A DNA stretch of 19,100 bases. Source: DASVDK01 sp036381125 [NCBI: Thermodesulfobacteriota bacterium]. Lineage in GTDB: Bacteria; DASVDK01. Below the pieces are notes generated by a model. The model was not told where the DNA came from. It searched no databases and saw only the letters and a program-made list of their open reading frames with translations. The position numbers and the translations under genes are program-made. Location: assembly GCA_036381125.1 (NCBI GenBank), contig DASVDK010000214.1, forward strand, positions 1-19,100, in the 5' to 3' direction. Positions 1-6,449 of this stretch are shown piece after piece. Within the stretch, counting starts at the first letter, position 1. Every line of letters begins with the position of its first letter.

Positions 1-209
1 GCCCAGGCCTCGTCCCCGGCCGATCCCGGCCGCGCCGCCGAGACGAGCAGCAGCACGGCCAGGACGCCCATGGCCAGCGACAGCCAGAAGGGCAGGAAGC
101 CGGAGCCGGGCCCGGTCTCGCTCCAGTACGGGTACTGCCGCCCGGCGACCCCGAACCCGACGGCGAAGAGGAGGAGCAGGATGCCGCCGATCCGATCGGC
201 CCGGCTCAC
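1..209 (-). CDS. TctB-family membrane subunit of a tripartite tricarboxylate transporter (N-terminal part, runs off the window)
   Basis: A reading frame opens at a GTG (207-209) 12 bases after the stop of the TctC gene and stays open to the window edge, giving about 69 residues. It starts VSRADRIGGILLLLFAVGFG and shows a hydrophobic segment at about residues 8-22. A stretch resembling YWSETGPGSGFLPFWLSLAM follows, then a second hydrophobic segment at about 47-59. The GPGSGFLPFW-like motif after the first helix is typical of TctB, the small four-helix subunit of the TctABC uptake system in the inner membrane. Known family: TctB works with the large TctA permease and periplasmic TctC. Its place right behind a TctC gene on the same strand agrees. 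TctA would be expected just outside the window. The start codon is inferred from position and motif; no strong ribosome binding site is evident. Confidence 0.85.
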   Translation of the reverse strand, partial: MSRADRIGGILLLLFAVGFGVAGRQYPYWSETGPGSGFLPFWLSLAMGVLAVLLLVSAARPGSAGDEAW

Positions 210-221
210 GGCGGCCCGCCC

Positions 222-1196
222 CTACGGCTTGACCGCGCCCATGTCGATGAGCGCCTTGCGGTACTTCTCCCGGACCTGGTCGAGGTACGCGTTGGCCTCC
301 TCGCCGGTCATGAAGACGGGGGTGAGGAGGTTCCTCTTGATGTAGCCCTTCTGCCACCGTTCCGTCTCGCTGACCTTGCGCAGCGCGTTCTGCCACCACG
401 TGACCGCTTCCGGGCTCATGTCGGCCGGCCCGACCACGCCGCGCATCTGGTCCCAGAGGACGTCGTAGCCCAGCTCCTTGAAGGTCGGCACCTGGTTGGC
501 GTCCGGCATCCGCTTCTCGGCGGCGACCGCAAGGAACCTCGCCTTGCCCGCCTCGATCTGCGCCTGGACCTCGTTGGGGTTCTCGACCGCCGCGTCGATG
601 TGGCCGCCGAGGAGCGCGGCCGTGACCTCGCCGCCCGAGTTGAACGGCACGTACTTCACCTTGATCCCGGTCGCCTTCTCCATCAGGTAGGTGAAGATGT
701 GGTCCTCGGCGTTCGTGCTCGTGCCGCCGACGGAGAGGGTGTTCGGCTGCGACTTGGCCGCCTCGAGGAACTGCTGGATGGTCTGGTACTTCGAGTCGGA
801 GCGGACCGCGAGCGTCAGCTCGTCGACCGCGACGATCGCGAGGATCGTCATGCCGTCGCGGTGGTCGCCGGGGACCCGCCCCTCGATCTTGCCCGACACG
901 ATCGTCGGCGTGGCGCCGGCGATGACGTAGTCGTTCCCCTTCTTGCCGACGAGGTAGTTGTAGCCGACGGCGCCGCTGCCGCCGGCCCGGTTGACGACGT
1001 TGAGCGGCACGGGCGAGATCCGGTTCTCGTCCATGATGCCGGTGATGGTGCGCATCAGGTTGTCGGTGCCGCCGCCCGGCGCGTACGGGACGACGACCTC
1101 GATGGGGCGGGAGGGGTAGTCCGCGGCGGGGGCGTCCGTGACGGCGGCGAGGCCGAGAGCAGCGAGGGCGAGGGCGATGACGCGTGGCTTCGTCAT
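222..1196 (-). CDS. TctC/Bug-family periplasmic solute-binding protein of a tripartite tricarboxylate transporter
   Basis: This 324-residue protein has the usual length for the Bug family. Residues 1-25 form a signal peptide (basic start, hydrophobic core, APAA before DYPSRP). The DYPSRPIEVVVPYAPGGGTD motif (26-45) is the family hallmark, with the small-residue loop that contacts a ligand carboxylate. VVNRAGGSGAVGYNYL and a GGHIDAAVENP-like segment follow the family pattern. Known role: high-affinity capture of organic acids in the periplasm for a TctA/TctB permease; the ligand cannot be read from sequence. The ATG is preceded by a full-length Shine-Dalgarno match (GGAGGTGA, 7-base spacing, around 1204-1211), by far the best in the operon. 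That suggests high expression of the binding protein relative to its neighbours. It follows the CoA-transferase gene by 40 bases and precedes TctB by 12. Confidence 0.95.
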   Translation of the reverse strand: MTKPRVIALALAALGLAAVTDAPAADYPSRPIEVVVPYAPGGGTDNLMRTITGIMDENRISPVPLNVVNRAGGSGAVGYNYLVGKKGNDYVIAGATPTIVSGKIEGRVPGDHRDGMTILAIVAVDELTLAVRSDSKYQTIQQFLEAAKSQPNTLSVGGTSTNAEDHIFTYLMEKATGIKVKYVPFNSGGEVTAALLGGHIDAAVENPNEVQAQIEAGKARFLAVAAEKRMPDANQVPTFKELGYDVLWDQMRGVVGPADMSPEAVTWWQNALRKVSETERWQKGYIKRNLLTPVFMTGEEANAYLDQVREKYRKALIDMGAVKP

Positions 1197-1236
1197 GCGG
1201 GTGTCACCTCCGTTGGGGGGTCGTTCGACCGTGCGG

Positions 1237-2421
1237 TCAGGCGACGATGCCGGTGTCGAAGAGGTGCGCGCGCTCCGCCTTCCCGTAACCGAGTTCCTCC
1301 AGAATCGCGTCCGTGTGCTCCCCGAGCAGGGGCGCCGGCCGGTCGACCGCTCCCGGGGTCTCCGACAGCTTGACCGGCACCCCGAGCGCCTTGATCGGCC
1401 CGGCGCCGGGGTGGTCGAGGTCGACCACCATCCGGCGCGCGAGGGCGTGCGGGTCGCTCAACGCTTCGGGGTAGGTGTTGATGGGGCCCGAGGGCACCCC
1501 CTCCCGCTCGAGGCGGGCGAGCCAGTACGCCCGCGGCCGGGTCGCGGTCGTCTTCTCGACCTCGGCGACCAGCTCGGCCCGGTGCGCGAGCCGCTCCTTG
1601 CGGCCCCGGAACCGCGCGTCCTCGAGGAGGTCGGGCCGGCCGATGCCGCGGGCGAAGCCCTCGAACAGCCTGTCGTTGTTGGCCCCCACCGTGAAGTACC
1701 CGTCCTCGGCGCGCAGAGCCTGGTAGGGCGCCGACAGCCGGTGCGCCGAGCCGAGCGGTCCCGGCACGCGGCCGGTCAGCCAGTACTCCGCCGACTCCCA
1801 CACGGTCAGGGCCATGGCCGCCTCGAGCAGCGAGGTGTCGACGAACTGCCCCTCCCCGGTCCGCTCGCGGTACTCGAGCGCGCAGAGGACGCCGATGGCG
1901 CCGTAGAGGCCGGCGGCGAGGTCGCTGATGGGGATGCCCGCCTTGGCCGGCGGACCGTCCGGCTCGCCCGTGACGCTCATGATCCCGCTCATCCCCTGGG
2001 CGACGAGGTCGAAGCCGCCGCGCGCGGCGTACGGCCCGGTGGCACCGAATCCGCTGATGGCGCAGTAGACGAGACGGGGGTTCACGCGGCGCAGCGTCTC
2101 GTAGCCGACCCCCAGGCGGTCGACGACGCCGGGCCGGTAGTTCTGGACGAGCACGTCCGATCGCGCCGCGAGGCGGTGGAGGACCTCGACCCCCTCGGGT
2201 CGCTTGAGATCGACCGCGAGGCTGCGCTTGTTGCGGTTGACGGCCAGGAAGGCCCCGCTGTGCCCGTTGCGCTGCACGACGCCGGGCCTGCGGCCCTCCT
2301 CGCCGCCGGGCGGCTCGACCTTGACGACGTCGGCCCCCATGTCGGCGAGGTTCATCGTGCAGAACGGGCCGGCCATCGCCTGCGTGAGATCGACGACCCG
2401 GATGCCCTCGAGCGGCTTCAT
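1237..2421 (-). CDS. Family III (CaiB/BaiF, formyl-CoA-transferase type) CoA-transferase, copy 1
   Basis: This 394-residue protein has the normal length for the family. It opens with PLEGIRVVDLTQAMAGP, followed by GADVVKVEPPGG, FLAVNRNKRSLAVDLK, LVQNYRPG and the GGFDLVAQGMSGIMSVTG block. The catalytic Asp of family III, which forms the mixed anhydride with the substrate acid, aligns with Asp167 in the PISDLAAG motif. Known role: moving CoA from an acyl-CoA donor to a carboxylic acid in the cytoplasm. The specific acids are unknown. It is a close paralogue of the protein at 5272-6447; the two share long near-identical stretches. The ATG lies 6 bases after the stop of the upstream crotonase, so the two are probably translated together. 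TctC and TctB follow, which suggests that the transported acid is the CoA acceptor (inference). Confidence 0.95.
   Translation of the reverse strand: MKPLEGIRVVDLTQAMAGPFCTMNLADMGADVVKVEPPGGEEGRRPGVVQRNGHSGAFLAVNRNKRSLAVDLKRPEGVEVLHRLAARSDVLVQNYRPGVVDRLGVGYETLRRVNPRLVYCAISGFGATGPYAARGGFDLVAQGMSGIMSVTGEPDGPPAKAGIPISDLAAGLYGAIGVLCALEYRERTGEGQFVDTSLLEAAMALTVWESAEYWLTGRVPGPLGSAHRLSAPYQALRAEDGYFTVGANNDRLFEGFARGIGRPDLLEDARFRGRKERLAHRAELVAEVEKTTATRPRAYWLARLEREGVPSGPINTYPEALSDPHALARRMVVDLDHPGAGPIKALGVPVKLSETPGAVDRPAPLLGEHTDAILEELGYGKAERAHLFDTGIVA
1970..2024. repeat. Conserved DNA block shared with the second CoA-transferase gene (copy A)
   Basis: By direct comparison this 55-base stretch matches 6002-6056 in the same orientation with two mismatches. 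It encodes the segment around GFDLVAQGMSGIMSVT in both CoA-transferases. It shows that the two genes are duplicates with either strong constraint or sequence exchange here. Confidence 0.8.
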
Positions 2422-2427
2422 CGCGGT

Positions 2428-3189
2428 CTACTCCCCCGTGAATCGCGCCGGTCGCTTCTCGAAGAACGCGGCGAGCGCCTCCCGGTGGTCGCGCGTCGCC
2501 TGGAGGGCGGCGAAGCGCGCCCGCTCCCGCGCGAGGGCGCCGGCGAGCGGCTCCGGACCGGCCGCCTCCAGCATCGCGGCCTTGTTCGCCCGGACCGCGA
2601 GCGGCGCGCGCTCGGCGACCACGCGTGCCACGGCCGCCGACTCGGCGAGGAGGTCGACGTCCGGGACGACGCGGGAGACGAGGCCGAGCTCGAGCGCCTC
2701 GTCCGCCGGCACCGTTCGCCCGGTGAGCAGGAGGTCGCGGGCGACCGTCTCGCCGGCGAGCCGGGTCAGGCGGGCGGTCGAGGCGATGAGCCCGACCTTG
2801 ACGCCGACGCCGGCGAAGCGCGCCGATTCGCCCGCCACCCGGATGTCGCACGCCAGCGCCAGCTCGAAGCCTCCCCCGTACGCGTAGCCGCGCACCGCCG
2901 CGATCACGGCGCCCGGGTACCGCTCGATGCGCGAGAGGACCGCCTCGTCCGCCTCGAGGAAGGGCCGCACCGTCTCGCGCGTCAGCGTCTCCTCCTCCCG
3001 GAGGTCGGCGCCGGCCGAGAACGCCCGCTCCCCCGCCCCGGTGAGGACCACGGCTCGCACCCGTCTCGCCTCGCACTCGGCCAGGCCCGCGAGGAGCCCC
3101 GCCCGCACCGTGTCGGTGATGACGTTGAGCGGCGGGTTGTCGACGACGAGCGTGGCGACCGTCCCGTCGACCTCGACGCGGACCGTCAC
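2428..3189 (-). CDS. Enoyl-CoA hydratase/isomerase (crotonase) family protein, keeps one catalytic Glu
   Basis: This 253-residue protein has the usual crotonase length. The GTG start (3187-3189) gives MTVRVEVDGTVATLVVDNPP and lies 4 bases after the stop of the carbonic-anhydrase-like gene. The oxyanion-hole motifs are present: AFSAGADL (57-63) and GYAYGGGFELALACD (101-115). The first classical catalytic glutamate (rat mitochondrial hydratase Glu144) aligns with Glu109. The second (Glu164, normally in a PE motif) aligns with Gly129 in FAGVGVKVGL. The C-terminus EALAAFFEKRPARFTGE is intact. Known members with altered glutamates do isomerase, dehydratase, hydrolase or decarboxylase chemistry, so plain hydratase activity should not be assumed. 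The VTVR start and VGVKVGLIAS block make it a close paralogue of the protein at 3840-4562. Confidence 0.93.
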   Translation of the reverse strand: MTVRVEVDGTVATLVVDNPPLNVITDTVRAGLLAGLAECEARRVRAVVLTGAGERAFSAGADLREEETLTRETVRPFLEADEAVLSRIERYPGAVIAAVRGYAYGGGFELALACDIRVAGESARFAGVGVKVGLIASTARLTRLAGETVARDLLLTGRTVPADEALELGLVSRVVPDVDLLAESAAVARVVAERAPLAVRANKAAMLEAAGPEPLAGALARERARFAALQATRDHREALAAFFEKRPARFTGE

Positions 3190-3193
3190 GGCG

Positions 3194-3712
3194 CTAGCCC
3201 CCCGCCCCGCGGAAGTTCCGGTGCCACAGCTCGAGGTAGGAGGCGGCGTTGTGGCGGATGTCGGCCAGCTCCTCCTCGCTCATCTGCCGGATCGGTTTGG
3301 CCGGCACCCCCATGACGAGCCACCCGGCCGGCACGACCTTGCCGGGCGGCACCAGCGCCCCGGCCCCCACCTGGGCACCGCGCTCGACGACCGCGCCGTT
3401 GAGGACGACGGCGCCGATGCCGATGCGCGCGTCGTCGTGGACCGTCGCCCCGTGCACGACCGCGCCGTGGCCGATCGTGACGTTGTCCCCGATGATGCAC
3501 GGGTTGTGGGGCGTGACGTGGAGGACGGCCCCGTCCTGCACGTTCGAGTTCTTGCCGAGCCTGACGGGGCTCCCCTCGTCGCCGCGCAGGACCGCGCAGG
3601 GCCAGACGCTCGCCCCCGCCTCGATGGTCACGTCCCCGATCACCTGGGCCGCCGGGTCCACGTAGGCCTCGGGATCGACCTTCGGGGTCCAGCCCTGCAC
3701 GCTCCGGATCAT
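3194..3712 (-). CDS. Gamma-carbonic-anhydrase-like hexapeptide-repeat protein (PaaY/CaiE/YrdA type)
   Basis: This 172-residue left-handed beta-helix protein has repeating hexapeptides (for example VIGDVTIEAGASVWPCAVLRG, IIGDNVTIGHGAVVHG, IGIGAVVLNGAVV). The three zinc-binding histidines of the gamma class are visible as His65, His82 and His87. The C-terminal helix region (MSEEELADIRHNAASYLELW) fits the trimeric fold. The ATG at 3710-3712 has a GGAGG ribosome site 7 bases upstream. Family members include true carbonic anhydrases, PaaY (a thioesterase that relieves trapped CoA esters in phenylacetate breakdown) and CaiE of the carnitine operon. Being embedded among CoA-transferases and crotonases favours a PaaY/CaiE-like CoA-related role over general CO2 hydration; that is inference. 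Confidence 0.92.
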   Translation of the reverse strand: MIRSVQGWTPKVDPEAYVDPAAQVIGDVTIEAGASVWPCAVLRGDEGSPVRLGKNSNVQDGAVLHVTPHNPCIIGDNVTIGHGAVVHGATVHDDARIGIGAVVLNGAVVERGAQVGAGALVPPGKVVPAGWLVMGVPAKPIRQMSEEELADIRHNAASYLELWHRNFRGAGG

Positions 3713-3798
3713 CCGGCTGCCTCCCGCATCGCGCGCTCCTATCAACGGCTCGCGGCCGCCGTCCGCTCCGGCCGGGGCAAGCCCGCGCTCCGCTCCTC

Positions 3799-3817
3799 GG
3801 CGCGCCTGCGGCGCGCC
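3799..3817. repeat. Perfect 19-base inverted repeat in the 127-base gap between a crotonase gene and the carbonic-anhydrase-like gene
   Basis: GGCGCGCC occurs twice, separated by TGC, and each unit is itself palindromic. The transcript could form an 8-bp GC stem with a 3-base loop just after the crotonase stop at 3840. There is no T-run, so it is not a standard intrinsic terminator. It might stabilise or pause the polycistronic RNA. The gap (3713-3839) is the largest between the coding genes of the operon apart from its leader, and I see no gene in it. Chance is possible at this GC content. Confidence 0.35.
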
Positions 3818-3839
3818 AACCGCCCGGTGGCCGCTCGCC

Positions 3840-4562
3840 TCACGGCGCGGCTGCCGCCGCGCCTTCGCCAACGGCTCGGCGCTCCTGTGCCTCGGCCTCC
3901 TCGAGGGTCACGTCGAGCGCCCCGTTGATGAGCCGCTTCGTCGCGGCGACCGTGTCGGGGTCGAGCGCCGCCGCGCGAGCCGCCCACAGGCCGGCCTCGG
4001 CGAGGAGCCGCCCGGGCGGGACGACCGCCGACAGGAGCCCCATCCGGTACGCCTCGCCCGCGTCGAGCGTGCGGCCGGTGAGGAGCGCGTCGCGCGCCCG
4101 TCCCTCCGGGAGGAGCCGCCTGAGCTGCACGTTCGACGCGATGAGCCCCACCTTGACCCCGACCGCGCCGAGCCGGGCCGCGGTCGACCCGATCCGCACG
4201 TCGCACCAGAGGGCGAGCGTGAGCCCGCCGCCCATGGCCCAGCCGTTCACCGCGGCGATCACCGGCCCTGCGAAGGCGCGGATGGCGTCGCCGACCGCCT
4301 CGGCCCGCCGCTGGAAGTCGCCGACGGTCTCGGGGGCGAGGCCCGCCTCCTCGCGCAGGTCCGCCCCGCCGCAGAAGGCGCGCTCCCCGGCGCCGGTGAC
4401 GACGACCGCCCGCACCCGGTCGCGCTCGAAGTGCTCGAACGCCTCGAGGATCCCGCCGCGGAGCGCGTCGGTCAGGACGTTCATCGGCGGGTTGTCGAGC
4501 ACGACGTAACCGACCTCCCGCTCGATCCGCCAGCACGCCTCGCCGCCGCCGCGCACGGTCAC
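3840..4562 (-). CDS. Crotonase-family protein lacking both classical catalytic glutamates, short C-terminus
   Basis: This 240-residue protein starts at GTG 4560-4562, whose GTGA overlaps the upstream stop at 4559-4561; a second GTG lies two codons later. The fold markers are clear: YVVLDNPPMNVLTD, AFCGGADLREE (oxyanion motif) and NGWAMGGGLTLALWCD. Aligned with rat enoyl-CoA hydratase, Glu144 is replaced by Thr115 and Glu164 by Gly135 (in AVGVKVGL). The backbone oxyanion glycines remain, so CoA-thioester binding is plausible while hydratase chemistry is doubtful. The protein ends in EAEAQERRAVGEGAAAAAP, without the usual final helix (…AFLEKRPPxFxGR) that its paralogues keep. No other frame downstream restores that tail. 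It is a close paralogue of 2428-3189. The function is unknown; a changed specificity or a structural role are both possible. Confidence 0.88.
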   Translation of the reverse strand: MTVRGGGEACWRIEREVGYVVLDNPPMNVLTDALRGGILEAFEHFERDRVRAVVVTGAGERAFCGGADLREEAGLAPETVGDFQRRAEAVGDAIRAFAGPVIAAVNGWAMGGGLTLALWCDVRIGSTAARLGAVGVKVGLIASNVQLRRLLPEGRARDALLTGRTLDAGEAYRMGLLSAVVPPGRLLAEAGLWAARAAALDPDTVAATKRLINGALDVTLEEAEAQERRAVGEGAAAAAP

Positions 4563-5275
4563 TCGCCCCGGAAGACCGGCCGCGTCCCGGCGAAGAACGC
4601 CGCCACCGCCGCCTTGTGGTCGCGCGTCTCGACGAGCCGAGCGAAGAGGTCGTGCTCCATCGCCAGGGCCGCCGCCGGGCCGAGGTCGCGCGCCTGCCTC
4701 ACCGCCCGCCTGGCGGCGGCGACGGCGAGCGGCGCGCGCGAGGCGATGGTCCCGGCCGCGGCGCGCGCCTCCTCGAGGAGCGAGGCCGCCGGGACCACGC
4801 GCGAGACGAGGCCGACGCGGCGGGCATCGCGGGCGTCGAGCGTGCGGCCGGTGAGCGCGACGTCGCGGGCCCCCGCCTCGCCGAGCAGGTGCACGAGGCG
4901 GGCCACGCAGCGGGCCGGCGCGCCGTCGATCCCGGCGGCGGCGACGCGCGCCGTCTCGGCCGCGATGCGCACGTCGGTCTCGAGAACGGCCGCCAGGGCG
5001 GGCCCGCCCACGTGCCCGTCGAGCGCCGCCACGACCGGAAGCCGCCCCTCCCTGAAGCGGCGCCGCACCTCGTCGGCCACGGCGGCCCCCTCGCCGCCGG
5101 ACGGCCGGTCGCCCCACCCCGCGACGACGACCGCACGCACGCTCCGGTCGGCCTCGAGCGACGCGAGCGCGTCGGCCAGCGCGCGCAGCCACCGGTCCGC
5201 CGGCCCCGGCGCGCCGGCCAGCACGGCGACCGCTCCGTGCCGCGTCGCGGCGAGGTCCACGGCGGCCGCGCTCAC
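4559..5275 (-). CDS. Strongly divergent crotonase-like protein, probable pseudoenzyme
   Basis: This 238-residue protein starts at GTG 5273-5275, whose GTGA overlaps the upstream stop at 5272-5274. The second half is ordinary crotonase (ARDVALTGRTLDARDARRVGLVSRVVP, then EHDLFARLVETRDHKAAVAAFFAGTRPVFRGE). The catalytic half is eroded. The oxyanion SAGADL-type motif is replaced by PSGGEGAAV, and the GGGFEL motif reads HVGGPALAAV. The position of Glu144 is therefore Ala95, the oxyanion glycine is Pro92, and Glu164 aligns with Gly115. The alignment to the neighbour paralogues is ungapped through this region, and the frame is open with normal GC-rich codon use. It therefore looks like a maintained protein rather than a decaying gene. 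It might be a structural partner in a mixed crotonase trimer or hexamer (inference). It is very Ala- and Arg-rich. Confidence 0.85.
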   Translation of the reverse strand: MSAAAVDLAATRHGAVAVLAGAPGPADRWLRALADALASLEADRSVRAVVVAGWGDRPSGGEGAAVADEVRRRFREGRLPVVAALDGHVGGPALAAVLETDVRIAAETARVAAAGIDGAPARCVARLVHLLGEAGARDVALTGRTLDARDARRVGLVSRVVPAASLLEEARAAAGTIASRAPLAVAAARRAVRQARDLGPAAALAMEHDLFARLVETRDHKAAVAAFFAGTRPVFRGE

Positions 5276-6447
5276 ACGACCCCCCTGCGCCGAAGCTCGG
5301 CGATCTCGCCCGGGCCGTAGCCGATCTCCCGGAGCACCGCGTCGGTGTCCTCCCCGAGCCGCGGCGCCGCCTTGCGCACCGCGGCCGGAGACTTCTCGAG
5401 CTTGACCGGGTTGCCGAGCACCTTCACGCGCCCGGCCGTCGGGTGGTCGATCTCCTGGACCATCCCCCGCGCCTGCGCGTGCGGATCCGCCAGCGCCTCG
5501 GGCACGGTGTAGATCGGGCCGCACGGCACGCCCGCGCGCTCGAGCACCGCCATCCAGTGCGCACGCGGCCGGGTGACGGTGACCCGCTCGAGGATCTCGG
5601 CCAGCTCGTTGCGGTTGTCGTGGCGGTCGCCCGGCGCGGCGAAGCGAGGGTCGGTGATCAGCTCGGGCAGGCCGAGCGCCTCGGCGAGGCGGTGCCACAT
5701 CCGCTCGTTGGCGCCGCCGACGGTGAAGTAGCCGTCGGACGCGCGCAGCGCCTGGTAGGGCGCGTTCAGCCGGTGGGCCGTGCCGAGCCGCCTGGGGACG
5801 CGTCCCGTGAACCAGTACTCGGTCGCCTCCCAGACCGAGAGCGCCAGCCCCGCCTCGAAGAGCGAGGTGTCCACGAACTGCCCGCGGCCGGTGACCCGCC
5901 GCGCCCTGAGGGCGCAGAGGATGCCGAACGCGGCGAACAGCCCGGCGCCGAGGTCGGTCACCGGCACGCCCACCTTGACGGGCGGCCCGCCCTCGGCCCC
6001 GGTGACGCTCATGATCCCGCTCATGCCCTGCGCGACGAGGTCGAAGCCGCCGCGCGACGCGTAGGGCCCGGACTGCCCGAAGCCGGAGATGGAGCAGTAG
6101 ACGAGGCGCGGGTTGACCTCCCGGAGCCTCGCGTAGTCGACGCCGAGACGCGCCGCGACGCCGGGTCGGAAGTTCTCCACCGCGACGTCGGCCGTGGCGA
6201 TCAGGCGCGTGAAGACCGCGACCCCCTCCGGCTGCTTCAGGTCGAGCGTGATCCCCCGCTTGTTGCGGTTCACTGCGAGGAACGCCGACCTCGGGTCGAC
6301 GCCGAGCTGGCGGCGCGTGCTGTCGCCGTCCGGCGGCTCGACCTTGATGACCTCGGCCCCCATGTCGCCGAGGAGCTGACTGCACGAGGGGCCGGCCATG
6401 ACCTGGGTCTGGTCGACGACGCGGATCCCCTCGAGCGGCCCCGCCAT
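5272..6447 (-). CDS. Family III (CaiB/BaiF) CoA-transferase, copy 2
   Basis: This 391-residue protein has its ATG at 6445-6447, two bases after the stop of the upstream crotonase (TGA-CC-ATG), so it is translationally coupled. It shows PLEGIRVVDQTQVMAGP, MGAEVIKVEPPDGD, FLAVNRNKRGITLDLK, VENFRPGVAARLG and GGFDLVAQGMSGIMSVTG. The catalytic aspartate aligns with Asp165 in PVTDLGAG. The C-terminal part (GIYTVPEALADP-like region, LGEDTDAVLREIGY) is complete. It is a paralogue of the protein at 1237-2421. Two copies in one operon suggest two successive or alternative CoA acceptors, or a heterodimeric enzyme. In the carnitine pathway the homologue CaiB forms an interlocked homodimer and moves CoA between pathway intermediates. 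The substrate is not deducible. Confidence 0.95.
   Translation of the reverse strand: MAGPLEGIRVVDQTQVMAGPSCSQLLGDMGAEVIKVEPPDGDSTRRQLGVDPRSAFLAVNRNKRGITLDLKQPEGVAVFTRLIATADVAVENFRPGVAARLGVDYARLREVNPRLVYCSISGFGQSGPYASRGGFDLVAQGMSGIMSVTGAEGGPPVKVGVPVTDLGAGLFAAFGILCALRARRVTGRGQFVDTSLFEAGLALSVWEATEYWFTGRVPRRLGTAHRLNAPYQALRASDGYFTVGGANERMWHRLAEALGLPELITDPRFAAPGDRHDNRNELAEILERVTVTRPRAHWMAVLERAGVPCGPIYTVPEALADPHAQARGMVQEIDHPTAGRVKVLGNPVKLEKSPAAVRKAAPRLGEDTDAVLREIGYGPGEIAELRRRGVV
6002..6056. repeat. Conserved DNA block shared with the first CoA-transferase gene (copy B)
   Basis: This is the partner of the 55-base block at 1970-2024, with two mismatches and the same orientation. It marks the duplication of the CoA-transferase gene. 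Confidence 0.8.
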
Positions 6448-6449
6448 GG

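Noticed and set aside
1227-1238. GACCG-2-CGGTC repeat between the CoA-transferase and TctC genes
   Set aside because: It is only five base pairs and overlaps the stop codon, which is expected by chance at this GC content.
1138-3315. 725-codon open frame on the plus strand antisense to the CoA-transferase and crotonase genes
   Set aside because: It is Arg/Gly/Asp-rich without any recognisable domain and runs opposite to well-conserved genes. Long antisense frames are expected in very GC-rich coding DNA.
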